From Spongospora subterranea (lineage: Eukaryota; Endomyxa; Phytomyxea; Plasmodiophorida; Plasmodiophoridae): DNA of 35,961 nt. The position numbers and the translations under genes are program-made. The stretch spans positions 1 to 35,961 of the forward strand of contig OUQQ01000217.1 of the NCBI GenBank assembly GCA_900404475.1, in the 5' to 3' direction. How positions within the stretch are numbered: the stretch's first letter is position 1; each line of letters opens with the position of its first letter. Below are positions 1 to 9,991 of this stretch, in pieces. The notes beneath the pieces were generated by a model that was not told the origin of the DNA, searched no databases, and worked only from the letters and a program-made list of their open reading frames with translations.

Positions 1-3
1 AGA

Positions 4-764
4 ATGGAAGCGAACCAGATAGATGCGATCGTGCTGACGGAGACGTGGCTCAGAGCGCGTCAAGGACTGGCACAACCGACGGGAGAATGGAGCAGGAAAG
101 ACGTAAAGGGTGTCGGAACTCCATTCGGATGCACGGCGAGGATTAGTAACATTTTTCGTGGCGATTTATTTCATATTGTTTTTCAATTCAAGTGTGCCGT
201 GACGGCCACTGGATCATATTCTATTCTTCATTGTTGGTTATCGCTGGATTTTATGGCCCTCCGAGTTTATCTTTGGAAGCTTTTGAGTTTGAGTTACGTT
301 CATTGTCAACTTGCCTTCTGCAAGCGGCCGACGACTTTCCGAACCGTGTGCTGGCTGTTTTGGGAGATTTCAATGCCCATCTCGGCCCGATCACCGGGGA
401 CAGAATATCTGACGCGCGCAGCAGCGTGGTCCTGGATTTTGCAAACGATACGAATTTGCGGTTGCTGAACTCTTGTCTGAGCAGATCCGACGATCGATGG
501 ACGTGGATTCACCGCGACACGCGCTCTGTTGTCGACCTGGCGCTCGTTCGTGGCACGGTTCACGCTGCGATTGCTGTCGCCCCGTCGCCGACACCGACGC
601 CACACCAACTGGTCACGATCACAATTCCGGAGCCAGGAGTCCCGCCGGCGAAAGACCCCGAACGATGGAACGGAGCAAGAGGAGCGCTGGCGCGGGAAAG
701 CAAACACTCTGCTGATTGTAAGGACCTGCTGACATCGGTGCTGGGCGAACTGAACACCTTATAA
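4..764 (+). pseudogene. LINE endonuclease (EEP/APE-like) domain, broken
   Basis: This domain would nick target DNA for target-primed reverse transcription. The start reads DAIVLTETWL, the conserved Glu strand of exonuclease-endonuclease-phosphatase nucleases, in frame 1. The remainder is in frame 3 and carries VLGDFNAHLG (the GDFNAH motif) near 357-387 and WTWIHRDTRSVVDLALV near 502-552, matching the Thr/Ser...Asp-Leu motif of LINE endonucleases. The usual C-terminal S/TDH is only partly recognisable (HQLVTI). A frame change separates the halves and a TAA ends the frame at 762-764. Confidence 0.85.
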
Positions 765-2156
765 CAACAGGTCGGCGTCGAACTGGACGATCAAGTTCAC
801 GACGACCCCGATGATGACGATGCCATCCTGGCCGCCCAGATTCTGGTCGACGAAGCGTACTCGAGAACCTGTTCCGAGCTCCGAGAAGCACTGAACGGAG
901 TTGCCTGCTGGAGACCGACGGAAGCGAATCGCACCTTTGAGGCTCACAGGACAGCGGATTGGGGCACGATGGACCAGATGCCGAACGGATATGTGATCAG
1001 CAAAGTCAAGTCGCTGATGGAATCGTTTCAAGATGGGGACGCCGACGCGCAAGGAGGTAGTTGCCCCTCGCTGGCCCAATTCTCTGATCACTACCGCGAG
1101 TTATTTACCCAATCTGACGATACGCCATCCGAAGACTTCCAAGCCACACGTAAGCCGATGTCCTGCGTTGATCAAGTTGAAAAGCTGGCATTTTCCGCGA
1201 CAAGCATCGAGGCAAGAATTTTCAAGCTCAAATGGAAAAAGGCGATGGGGCCCGATAATCTCCCCGCTGTCGTCTTCAAATGCTGCCCGGAGCCATCGCC
1301 ACAGATGCTGCATGAGATGTATCGATGTTTGTGGGCCCATCAAGCGTCCCCGACAATCTGGAGATAGGCGTTCATGCTCCCGATTCCGAAGCGAGGCGAG
1401 GACTTGTCGGAGGTCGGGAATTGGAGAGGAATTGCGCTGCAGTGTCACATGAAGAAGATGTTCGAGCTCTGTATCCGACAAGTTTTGTGGGAGAAGGACC
1501 TGATCCAGCACCATGTTCTGCAAACCGGTTTTCAAGCAAGAGTTGGCGCTCAGGATACCGTGTACGTGGTCGATGAGCTGACGAGTCATTATGCAAATGT
1601 GAAGAAGCGGCCGCTCACGTCAGTCCTGCTGGACATTCGCAAGGCGTACGACCGGACGGCGAGAGCTTTAATCTGGCGAAAACTGGCGCGAGGCTGTTCA
1701 CGACACCTGTTAGGGGTACTGAAATCTCTGCTGGACCGTTGCTCAATTGTGGTGTTTTTAGACGGAAAGAAAGGCGACCCGGTCCCGGTGCAAGTCGGCG
1801 TCCCGCAAGGCGATGTACTAAGCCCGGCGATGTTCAACATCCTCGTCGATGACCTGCCGCTGAAACTGCAAGAAGCGTGTCGCCCGTTCGGTGGGAGTCC
1901 ACGGTTTGGAGGTAAGCTCATTCCCGTTGTCATGTATGCTGACGAGCAGACCCTTTTCCACTGGAACAACCAAGCCGTGCAAGCGATGTTGAAGGCTGCC
2001 GAAGAATACCCTCGAGATCACAATTACAGTTACAATGTGAAGAAGTCGGTCGTGTCGCTGACAGTGGAGAACGGCTGGCCTGCGCTCACACTCCAAGACC
2101 AGGCGATCCCGGTGAAAGAGGCGGTGCAGCTTCTGGGCGCGCAGATGACCGCAGGA
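765..2156 (+). pseudogene. LINE reverse transcriptase domain, broken
   Basis: The sequence continues in the same frame as the endonuclease half after the TAA at 762-764. It contains KKAMGPDNLPAVVFK (RT fingers), a TAG at 1365-1367, then LPIPKRGEDLSEVGNWRGIA, SVLLDIRKAYDRT (motif A), GVPQGDVLSPAMFNILVDDL (motif B) and MYADEQTLF (motif C). The catalytic YADD is YADE here, replacing the second metal-binding Asp. With two stops and a frame change near 2150-2160, activity is excluded. The order fits LINE RTs rather than Ty3 or group II intron RTs. Confidence 0.92.
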
Positions 2157-2982
2157 CGAATTCGACCACAACGGCCAGATCAAGACAAGACTGGCGCAAG
2201 CGACAAGGGCCAGATTCGGGTTGGAGCAGACGGGCGCCCTCCCCACTCCGCTGCTGTCGCTGGCAAGAAAGAAGGCACTGATTTCAGCGTTCTGCAGGTC
2301 AAGACTCGAGTACGGCATGGCGATTTTGAGCCCCAAGAGAGGCACGTTGGAGATGGTCGACAGGTTCATCGGACGGTGCATAGTCAGATGCATCGGCTCC
2401 GGGCGCGGGAACCACTTGATGAGGCGCATGGCGAGAATGGCACCGGCTCGAACGCGGCAGCACCAGCTAAGACTCAAGTTTGAGGCGCGGATGATGGGAT
2501 TGAGTCGGGAAGGAAGTCGACTTCTTGCCCCCAAGATCTACGAAGCGGCGACTAAAGACATCAAGAGCCAGGCGAGGCGTTTTTGGGCTCGAAGCTCATT
2601 TTATAAGACGTTGATGGCACGAAACCGGCGATACTTGGTAGAATATCGAAAAGCAGCCACGAATCGGGAAACTGCTTTAACAGCCGACGCGACAAAGAAT
2701 ATGAGTGACACCATTGAGCATGAAGCAGCTCGGTGCACTATCAGAGAGGAGGCGTGGCGACCGGAGGAGGCCAAGAGCAAGCTGCTGCGACTTCAACCAC
2801 AAGAATGGAACAAGCCCCATCCGATTGCCTCTATTGGGGGAGAAGAGTCAAGACAAGTCCAGAGGTGGATGAGCGATCTGATACCAGGCGCCAAGTTTCC
2901 ATGTACCGGCTGCGATGGCGCATACGATATCTCAAGATACCATTACGCCTCTGTGCCAGCAGGACTTGTCCGTTTCACGTAG
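2157..2982 (+). pseudogene. LINE 3' (post-RT thumb/connection) region
   Basis: After a frame change near 2150-2160 the frame stays open to a TAG at 2980-2982. It includes RKKALISAFCRSRLEYGMAI, the typical post-RT segment of LINE ORF2 proteins (a helix followed by SRLEYG), then a long Arg/Lys-rich stretch. Near the end is FPCTGCDG, a possible remnant of a C-terminal Cys/His knuckle. The frame ends without a full zinc finger, so the 3' terminus is probably eroded or frame-shifted; neighbouring frames to about 3190 also hold Cys-rich codons. Confidence 0.7.
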
Positions 2983-3024
2983 GGTTCGATGCACTTGTAG
3001 AACCTGTCTTCGCACGTCAACCCA

Positions 3025-3273
3025 TCACGGTGCACCTACTCCCCGAAAACAACAACATTCCGGCGCATTGGTGCACAAGTGCCCCGTGCAATCCACGTGT
3101 GGCTTATCACTGCATTTGGATAGGTACTCGTCCTCACTGGACACCCTCTTCAGGTACAGGTTCTCAAAGTTCAGCTTGGTGAACGAGTAAGATGACACGG
3201 GAAGCGCGTGCACGATGTTGGATCCGTCGTAGCACACTCGACGACGGGTTGCACTCTTGGAGGACACACCGTT
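3025..3273 (-). CDS. Unidentified Cys-rich open frame
   Basis: Read on the minus strand from an ATG at 3271-3273, this open frame has balanced composition and ends with a Cys-rich tail (CSDK, CTGHLCTN, ECCC). The frame stays open upstream to 3537, but that part has no convincing composition. It overlaps the 3' edge of the LINE and lies opposite the plus-strand secreted-like frame. No family is recognised. It could be an exon of a small secreted protein or chance. Confidence 0.2.
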   Translation of the reverse strand, partial: NGVSSKSATRRRVCYDGSNIVHALPVSSYSFTKLNFENLYLKRVSSEDEYLSKCSDKPHVDCTGHLCTNAPECCCFRGVGAP

Positions 3274-3347
3274 AAGGGTTGCCATTGGAATCCAGTGTTG
3301 TGAGCGCACGGCGGAGCCGAGGTTCAAAGTTTCATTGGGAAGTCGAA

Positions 3348-4072
3348 ATGGGGTCCGGCAAGCACCGCTGTGAAGTCCATACTTCCGTGCTCGCGTTGCT
3401 CCTCGTGGTCGTGGTCGCTGCGTGCGTTCACCATTCTCATGTAAGACGTCTACCTGAGACCACGCACGATGATTACACCGCAGAGGATGGGAAGGGCAAG
3501 TCGGAGGGACGCACGACGTTCCGAACTTCCGCTTCACAGCAACGACCAGAGCGAGTACATGAGTGGCTCGCCGTGGGAAAGATGGCAGCTAGGGCCGTTG
3601 CTCCGCACTTGGGTCGTCAGGGGAGCAGCAACCGCGGTGGCACTCGGTGCGGCGCCTAATGGTGTAAGCATCGGCGGAGGTGGCACACGTGCGCTTCGCA
3701 TTGAAGGTGTCCCGAAAGGGTTGCGGGAATGGAGACGCCTCATCGTGGGATTCACGAACTCCGGAGCATTCTGGTCCTCGTACAACGCTGCGACACTCAT
3801 TCCGTCGTTCGAGGAGCGGCGACGTCGCGGCGGCCACTGAACACCTCATCATGGCTCCGGAACGGTTCTGGAGGAACAAGGAATACTTTGGTGACAGCCA
3901 GTACATCTACACGAACCTCAGTCCTACGACTCCTACGCCAGCTGATGAGGCCCCTGTGCAACGGGACTACTCATCGCCGTTTGAGCAGAGTGACCCCAAG
4001 TGTGCATACCTCCCCACCCGCTTGCCCAGTGGGGAGGTGAAAGTTCTACACAAACCCAGAGGGCGCGAATGA
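3348..4072 (+). pseudogene. Secreted-protein-like frame, frame-disrupted, running into a fold-back
   Basis: The ATG at 3348 opens with a basic start and a strongly hydrophobic segment (LALLLVVVVAACV), a plausible signal peptide, but this frame closes at 3659. Reasonable protein-like sequence continues in another frame (RTWVVRGAATAVALGAAPNG near 3607-3666) to 3840 and then in a third to 4072, including FWRNKEYFGDSQYIYTNLSP. The last part lies in the left arm of the fold-back and recurs on the opposite strand. I recognise no domain. Either introns or frameshifts separate the parts; no clear GT-AG pair restores one frame. Confidence 0.35.
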
Positions 4073-4522
4073 GCACGTATCACAGGTGTTGTGTGTGATG
4101 CACGGCAGCCGAAGGAGCATATCTGAAGGGATGTCAATCAGGGCGAGGGGGGCTCTCATCATTAGTACAGCGAGACGCGACCGCACGTGGTTGCGAGATG
4201 GACCATTCTTGCACGACCTGCAGGGAAGACGTCGCGGCCCAGATAGCTTGCGTGAGAGCCCCCCTCGCCCTGCTTGACATCCCTTCAGATAAGAACACCT
4301 GTGATACGTGCTCATTCGCGCCCTCTGGATTTGTGTAGAACTTTCACCTCCCCACTGGGCAAGCGGGTGGGGAGGTATGCACACTTGGGGTCACTCTGCT
4401 CAAACGGCGATGAGTAGTCCCGTTGCACAGGGGCCTCATCAGCTGGCGTAGGAGTCGTAGGACTGAGGTTCGTGTAGATGTACTGGCTGTCACCAAAGTA
4501 TTCCCTGTTCCTCCAGAACCGT
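3862..4522. repeat. Large fold-back (inverted repeat, about 297/270-bp arms)
   Basis: Positions 3862-4158 and 4253-4522 are near-identical reverse complements separated by a 94-bp spacer. The left arm carries about 27 extra bases near 4090-4120 (including the gtgtgtgatg stretch). Both arms encode the same reading frame on opposite strands (for example YIYTNLSPTTPTPADEAP on the left arm). Arm ends can be checked directly: left acggttctgg, right ccagaaccgt. It may be a fold-back transposon, an inverted-duplication scar or an assembly hairpin. Confidence 0.95.
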
Positions 4523-4689
4523 CTTGACCAGTGCGCAGAGACACTCAGGTGCGGGGGCTATATCTCGGCCAATATTGATCAGATTCGCGAGATCTAAAGT
4601 GCTAAACACTAAGTAGAATAAACAGAAACAGACTACAAGCTCTTTATACCGTAAATGCCGTTTCCAGGACCTGGACCCTGTCAAAGTAC

Positions 4690-5231
4690 CAAAAAATTTC
4701 TTAGCCCCAGGTCCAAGCTTGATGCGATCACTGCAAGAAGTTCAGGAAAAGAAGCAGCCATAACAACGAAAGTGGTGCAACCATTACACTGGAGGACGCT
4801 GAGCGCGATCGGCAACTCAAATTACAGAAATTGCATGATCTTAAAATTCGAGAAAATGAGATTCAAGCCAGAATTTTGCTTCTCGAGAATAGAAAGTTTT
4901 TTACTAAAAAAAAATTCTTTAAAATTTTAAAAATTTTTTGTATGTTTTGTAAAAGTTTTTTTAAAAAATAATATTTTTTATAAAATTTAAATTAAATTTT
5001 TTATAAAGTTTATTGAAATTGAAAAACTATCAAAAACTTACGCGAACAAATTACAGAGATTTTTCAATCGCTCCAGCAACTGCAAATTCCTCATCGTTGT
5101 CAAACAGGCATTCGTCCTGAATCTGCGATTGAGAAGAGACACTCGTTATGTCGAAAACGAACTTACAAAGGGACGCCCATACCTTCTAAACGACCGAGGA
5201 GAAGGACGGCAACCGGCGGGATGACCTCATG
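4690..5231 (+). pseudogene. Gag-like coiled-coil fragments
   Basis: Two coding-like pieces flank an AT-rich block. The first, about 4770-4910, reads ITLEDAERDRQLKLQKLHD and continues as a charged amphipathic helix with heptad-like leucines. The second, about 5039-5231, reads LREQITEIFQSLQQLQIPHR and then a basic tail closing at 5229-5231. Helical N-terminal pieces upstream of a protease-like segment fit a retroelement gag, but no CCHC knuckle is visible, so the identification rests mostly on position. Confidence 0.45.
4893..5030. repeat. AT-rich low-complexity block
   Basis: About 138 bp of A and T runs (for example repeated aaaattttt) interrupts the gag-like region. No coding potential is visible. 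It could be replication-slippage expansion inside a dead element. Confidence 0.8.
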
Positions 5232-5744
5232 AGACGAAGGCGAAACAAGGCCGAGTAGGGTTTGATGGCAAGAGGACTTACGTGTTCACTGATCAACCCA
5301 TTCCTGATTGTCATCGCACCGATAACAACCAGGTACCAGATTTCAAAAATGATGTTATTTGAAACTAAAGACTATTGTAAAAGTATGTCTAGTATTAAAT
5401 ATGTGCTTGATAATTGCTAAAAGGTGGTCATGTTTTAGGTGTCGCCCAAGAAGTCAGTTGGGCTGTTTATTTTATTCTGCTTTTCAAAGTTAACGCCGCA
5501 ATTGTGACATTAAATTGTTATTTTCAATCCAGTCTCCTGAGGCAGTTCCTCAATAATCATGGAATCAGGGATTCGCCGGTGGGACCGATACTTCCCCCGT
5601 CCCGAATTTTGCTAATCGACCTGTCAAACCGCGTTTGTCAGCGTCTGAAAAACGGTCAGTCAGACGGAACCACCGGCGGCAGGAACACACGTCCCCAGCC
5701 GCTTCTTCGATGAGCCAATCACACCCAAACAGGCGGTAGCGGGA

Positions 5745-6131
5745 TCTACTTCCACCTTTATAGGTTCCGCAACCTTGGACCTCGCCCTTGATTCACCTAT
5801 TGGCGCCAAAGTCACTTTGCGACGTCGTGAATGCTTTGGGACGCGTGAAGATCTCTCAGACTGTGTTGTCATAATTGGTAAACCGGAATTGTTTGCTTTG
5901 GGGATCGATCCGGACGTTGTGTTAATGGATAAGCTTCGAGTGGCGGTGGGTGAACACTTAACGATTGAAGATCCACCGACACAAACAGCACCATCACTTA
6001 CACCACCTCTCTCCGATAAACGAATACAATTTCATCTCCCGACTCGATCTGCCGCTGAATCCGATGAACCGGGAATCGAATATCTCATTATGACGACGGA
6101 AATTGGAGCGGCTCAACGAGAACATGTGTAA
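5745..6131 (+). pseudogene. Retropepsin-like fragment of the Ty3 element
   Basis: The frame contains ALDSPIGAKVTL, then CVVIIGKPELFALGIDP, resembling the hydrophobic-Ile-Leu-Gly-x-x-x-Leu segment near the C-terminus of Ty3-type aspartic proteases. The catalytic D(T/S)G is not clearly present upstream. The frame closes at 6131. The segment from 5875 onward is repeated at 6546. Confidence 0.5.
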
Positions 6132-7212
6132 TCGAGCGGTGAAGAATGGTCAACCTGCAGGTCGCCGTCACCACCTCTATACAGAAATCATTAAACCCGA
6201 CATGTGGCGACTAAAACTGGGTCGTGATCCCCCTGATAATAGGTGACTCCAATCAGTCTAATTCTTACGCCAGGCGCCACTCCATTTCGCGCCAAGAGCC
6301 ATCGCTATGCCCAAATCCATCAGCAGTTCAGGCACGACCATGTTAAATCCCTAGAATCTAACGACTTTTGTGTTAAGAAATTTCAACAGCAGATACGGCT
6401 CAGAAGGTCATGTTGTTGATAAGAAGGACGTAGAAGTACGAGGACATCGTCTTACGATCGACACAAAGGAAGTCAACAAGTGCACCGAACGTGGTTGTCG
6501 TGGTCAATGCCTCATGTCGACACCATTCTAACACACCTTCGCTCNTTGGTAAACCGGAATTGTTTGCTTTGGGGATCGATCCGGACGTTGTGTTGATGGA
6601 TAAGCTTCGAGTGGCGGTGGGTGAACACTTAACGATTGAAGATCCACCGACACAAACAGCACCATCACTTACACCACCTCTCTCCGATAAACGAATACAA
6701 TTTCATCTCCCGACTCGATCTGCCGCTGAATCCGATGAACCGGGAATCGAATATCTCATTATGACGACGGAAATTGGAGCGGCTCAACGAGAACATGTGT
6801 AATCGAGCGGTGAAGAATGGTCAACCTGCAGGTCGCCGTCACCGCCTCTATACAGAAATCATTAAACCAGACATGTGGCGACTAAAACTGGGTCGTGATC
6901 CCCCTGCTAATAGGTGACTCCAATCAGGCTAATTCTTACGCCAGGCGCCACTCCATTTCGCGCCAAGAGCCATCGCTATGCCCAAATCCATCAGCAGTTC
7001 ATGCACGACCATGTTAAATCCCTAGAATCTAACTTTTGTGTTAAGACATTTCCACAGCAGATACGGCTCAGAAGGTCATGTTGTTGATAAGAAGGACGTA
7101 GAAGTACGAGGACATCGTCTTACGATCGACACAAAGGAAGTCAACAAGTGCACCGAACGTGGTTGTCGTGGTCAATGCCTCATGTCGACACCATTCTAAC
7201 ACACCTTCGCTC
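5875..7212. repeat. Direct tandem duplication, about 0.67 kb x 2, joined at an N
   Basis: Positions 5875-6544 recur at 6546-7212 with few differences (ttaatgg/ttgatgg near 5922/6593, a small deletion near 7033, cctgataatag/cctgctaatag near 6233/6903). The single N at 6545 lies exactly at the junction. This is either a genuine tandem duplication with slight divergence or two alleles or reads joined by the assembler. Confidence 0.95.
6545..6545. other. Ambiguous base (N) at a duplication junction
   Basis: This is the only N in the window, placed exactly where copy 2 of the tandem duplication begins. It suggests a contig or scaffold join. Confidence 0.99.
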
Positions 7213-7399
7213 CGCCTCCGTTTTCATACTACTGGATGCGTTGGAGGGATAGTGGCAGTTCCCACAACATCACGACTCGTGGGCAGTTGTGATCGTTATG
7301 ACGATTGAACCTGTATTAACACCTCGTAGAATCATAAAAGGTCTTGCTGGCGCCGTATTCGCATTCCAATCAGGAAGGAAAGAAGCATTGGGCGACCCA

Positions 7400-7925
7400 T
7401 TTTATGATTGGCACACTTCTATGGGTTGGCGATATTCTAGGATACGATAATAGTCCAAACGACTAATTCGAGGTGCTCAACAAAATACTGGACAAACTCC
7501 ACTATCACTGTATCAAATTGAATCCCGACAGAAGAGAATTATTTCCATCTCAGGTAAAATGGAGTGGCCGTGTAATTTCAGCTGATGGCGTCACATTCGA
7601 CCCCGATTACGTATCGACTTCGAATTGTCAGCCTCCGCCCTCAAACTGTTCGAATTGCAAAGATCCATCTGTGGTCTGAATTGGCTCCGTTCCTCGATAC
7701 CCAGATTCGCTTCTCTCGTAGATCCACTTCAGCAACTGCTCCTCGCTGCATCGCGCTCAATCGGCAGTCTAAGAAGCAACACTCTGAAGAAGGTCAATCT
7801 CTGTAGTATAAGCTGGAATTCACAACACGAAATTGTCTTTACAAATCTCAAGAAGACTCTAAAATATCTGACCAAACTCTTCTGGTCAGTTGTACTGACA
7901 CAAATTCCTACCGAAGATGTGTCAA
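7400..7925 (+). pseudogene. Ty3 reverse transcriptase, C-terminal part
   Basis: The segment reads VGDILGYDNS (a remnant of the catalytic VDDxL/DD motif with the Asp pair altered), then VLNKILDKLHYHCIKLNPDR and VKWSGRVISADGVTFDP. These match the RT palm-thumb transition of Ty3 elements (conserved K-L-N-P and G-x-x-I-S-x-x-G-V). The thumb continues in another frame as LQRSICGLNWLRSSIPRFAS and LVDPLQQLL. Frameshifts near 7640 and elsewhere break the frame. The upstream RT motifs are absent or unrecognisable. Confidence 0.85.
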
Positions 7926-8345
7926 ATCCTCATGCACAGCAAAGGCATGAACTAATTGGTTTAAGTGGCAGATTCCAAGGGATCCAACTCAACTGGGCAA
8001 TCATTGAAAGAGAAGGGTATCCGATCGTGGAAGGGTGTCATCGCCTGAAATCTTCTCTTTCCGGTAAACCATTCCTCCTTCTCACTGACCACCGCGATCT
8101 CGTATATCTTTTTGATCCACGATCTCCTAGCTACAGTACCCCTCCAGCCGTACTTGTGGAGACCAGCTCGGAACTGTGGCAACTTCAACTTCACTCTTTC
8201 GATTTCCACATCGAACACATTTAAGGGGTCGATAATATTAGGGCTGACATTTTCACTCGTTGGGGTGTCTCATCACCACCGCCTGTTTCGGCCGATGTCG
8301 CCACTAATGCACAACTCACATAAAAAAACTCGCTGTCCCTTTCGA
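7850..8345 (+). pseudogene. Ty3 RNase H domain
   Basis: In frame after the RT thumb: HAQQRHELIGLSGRFQGIQL, WAIIEREGYPIVEGCHRLK and PFLLLTDHRDLVYLFDP. The last is the Ty3 RNase H TDHxxL motif with its Asp kept. It ends with LHSFDFHIEHI, then a TAA at 8222-8224, then GVDNIRADIFTRW, which corresponds to the conserved G-x-x-N-x-x-A-D-x-x-S-R. One substitution made the stop. The N-terminal catalytic Asp segment is blurred. Confidence 0.85.
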
Positions 8346-8569
8346 GTCTTACCGAATTGCTGACCATTTCATCTGGCCAAAAATACAATCCATCGCCGAA
8401 GACCAGTCCAACTACATCAATAATGAGCACGTTGAACCCGGTCCTGATGGCTTGATTATTCAGACTCACATACTTCATCTCTCTCCTGGAAGCACAGCCT
8501 GGAGAACGTCTTCAGGTCAACTCTGGATCGCTTCTACGTCTCTCCTAATTCGTCTGATGGTCATCGCCC

Positions 8570-9160
8570 GTATGGGAACTCTCGACCCATCTCACTTTTG
8601 AGAACATCATCAAGACAATACAGTCCCGGTTTTGGTGGCCGGATATGGTGGGAGATATTCAAGAGTTTGTTTCGAACTTCCTCCACTGTTTACGGGTTCG
8701 TGGTGCAGTTGTGCCCTGACCATATGGTTCAGCTATTCATTCATCTAAAGCTGACCCTGTTTTACACTATGATTTTTTGTACATCTCTAAACCGAGTGCC
8801 AACCAAGCACATCAATTTTCATATGTGCTCGTTTTGAAGGATGATTTCAGGGGTTTTGTTGAATTGATCGCCTGCGAACACGCTCTCATCGACTGGTTTG
8901 AGCGGTTCGGGATAGTTGTAAACACGAGTCTGATCAGGGATCATACTTCAAAGAACAGTGTGGTTGTTAATTGAGTTCTCGTCTACATATCGTTCGACAC
9001 TTGATTACCGCCTACACTCAATGGGCAAACAGGACAGTAGAGATCGTCAATCGACATATTCTATCCACTCTCAAGACGTTATTGTTGGAGTTCATCCTTC
9101 CTTTCGATGACTTTTTGTTTATGGTCGTCAATTTTCCTTCCTCACAGTGACACCATTATC
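8570..9160 (+). pseudogene. Ty3 integrase core, fragmented
   Basis: After the RNase H, pieces in several frames match an integrase: SYVLVLKDDFRGFVELIACE near 8820-8880 (first catalytic Asp strand) and ALIDWFERFGI near 8881-8915, followed by a degraded stretch with TAYTQWANRTVEIVNRHILS near 9010-9065 (the N-G-x-x-E region with the Gly lost). No HHCC finger was recognised. Multiple frameshifts exclude function. Confidence 0.75.
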
Positions 9161-9334
9161 AGTGTTCCTATAGCTCCACAGCGAATCAATGAGATCACAG
9201 TCGATCTTTCTGACGCTCTGGAGTCCATGCACACGGAAGTGGCTGATCGTGTATTCAGATAACGCGCCCAGAAGCACCGTTCTCGTCGAAATCACAGATC
9301 CACCGTCGACCTTAATTTTACTACAGGCGATTAT

Positions 9335-9751
9335 GTGCTCTACTCTTCACCGAGTCAGAGTAAGAAATCCTGTGTCAACTGGTTCGGTTCAGCACAGATT
9401 GTTGACGTGGTCAACACGTACGTGTTCATGGTAGAAAATTTGATCACTTTGGACATTTCGGCAAAACATGATCAATGTCTGATGTATTACCATGACAAGA
9501 CCCTCAACGTCACAACGCCGCTCCTTCACAATATCGCATCGCAGGGTGCTACATATAACGTCTCCTCCTTTCGCGATTTGAGGCGCAACGCTGGTACCGG
9601 TGAGATCGAACTGTTGATCGGTTGGCAGGGTTTTGAGCCAGCTGATTTTACATGGGAGTCCTCTATTTCGATCTCTTCGGTTGTTCCTCAACTTGTGAAT
9701 TCCTTTCTACAAGCGCGGCCCAGAAAGCCACTTTCTGGTCGAGCGGCTTGA
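9335..9751 (+). pseudogene. Chromodomain-bearing integrase C-terminus
   Basis: The open frame reads YVLYSSPSQSKKSCVNWFGS (integrase C-terminal SH3-like region, where Ty3 proteins usually have W-x-G-P). It then has GEIELLIGWQGFEPADFTWE, a good chromodomain match (hydrophobic strand, W-x-G-F/Y, N-T-W-E replaced by F-T-W-E), followed by the terminal helix VVPQLVNSFLQA. Chromodomains at the integrase end define chromoviruses and guide insertion into modified chromatin. The last residues before the stop come from the adjoining fold-back. Confidence 0.88.
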
Positions 9752-9991
9752 AACAACGATCAATGAACTGCAGGCCAATCTGCCAGGGCAAGCAACAACC
9801 GAGTTTATATAACTGGTCCACCGAGCAAGCATGGCGGCTGGAAACTACCTGTTGATTCACAAATAGGTGGTTTCCAGCCTGTCCCGGGTTTTGTCCACCA
9901 ACTTGCTCGGTAGGCCAAGTGTATAAACTCGGTTGTTGCTTGCCCCGGCAGATTGGCCTGCAGTTCATTGATCGTTGTTTCAAGCCGCTCG
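9740..9991. repeat. Fold-back of a gag fragment
   Basis: The left arm (about 9740-9862) is repeated in reverse complement at about 9867-9991; both contain gaacaacgatcaatgaactg or its near-identical partner. The right copy has about 20 additional bases near the axis. The two copies read the same gag segment in opposite directions, with the minus-strand copy continuing into a longer gag frame. Confidence 0.93.

Larger units (their letters stand above)
4..2982 (+). mobile_element. Decayed non-LTR (LINE-type) retrotransposon
   Basis: An endonuclease domain is followed by a reverse transcriptase and a basic 3' region on one strand, the order of an APE-type LINE second ORF. The left end lies outside the window, so the 5' part is missing. 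The coding path is interrupted by a frame change between about 60 and 190, in-frame stops at 762-764 and 1365-1367, and a frame change near 2150-2160. The copy is therefore dead. No poly-A tail or target-site duplication was found near 3.0-3.2 kb, so the 3' end is approximate. Confidence 0.9.
4650..9745 (+). mobile_element. Degenerate Ty3/gypsy chromovirus-like retrotransposon
   Basis: Domains occur in Ty3 order on the plus strand: gag-like, retropepsin-like, RT C-terminal part, RNase H, integrase fragments and a C-terminal chromodomain. Frames are broken many times and most of the RT core is missing. No pair of long terminal repeats was seen, so the element is probably truncated or LTR-eroded. 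An internal 0.67-kb tandem duplication and an N lie in the middle. Boundaries are approximate. Confidence 0.85.

Noticed and set aside
4344..4544. Minus-strand frame identical in part to the plus-strand frame at 3880-4040
   Set aside because: It is the mirrored copy in the fold-back's right arm, not a separate gene.
6491..6802. Second retropepsin-like frame
   Set aside because: It is copy 2 of the tandem duplication, reading across the N; not independent.
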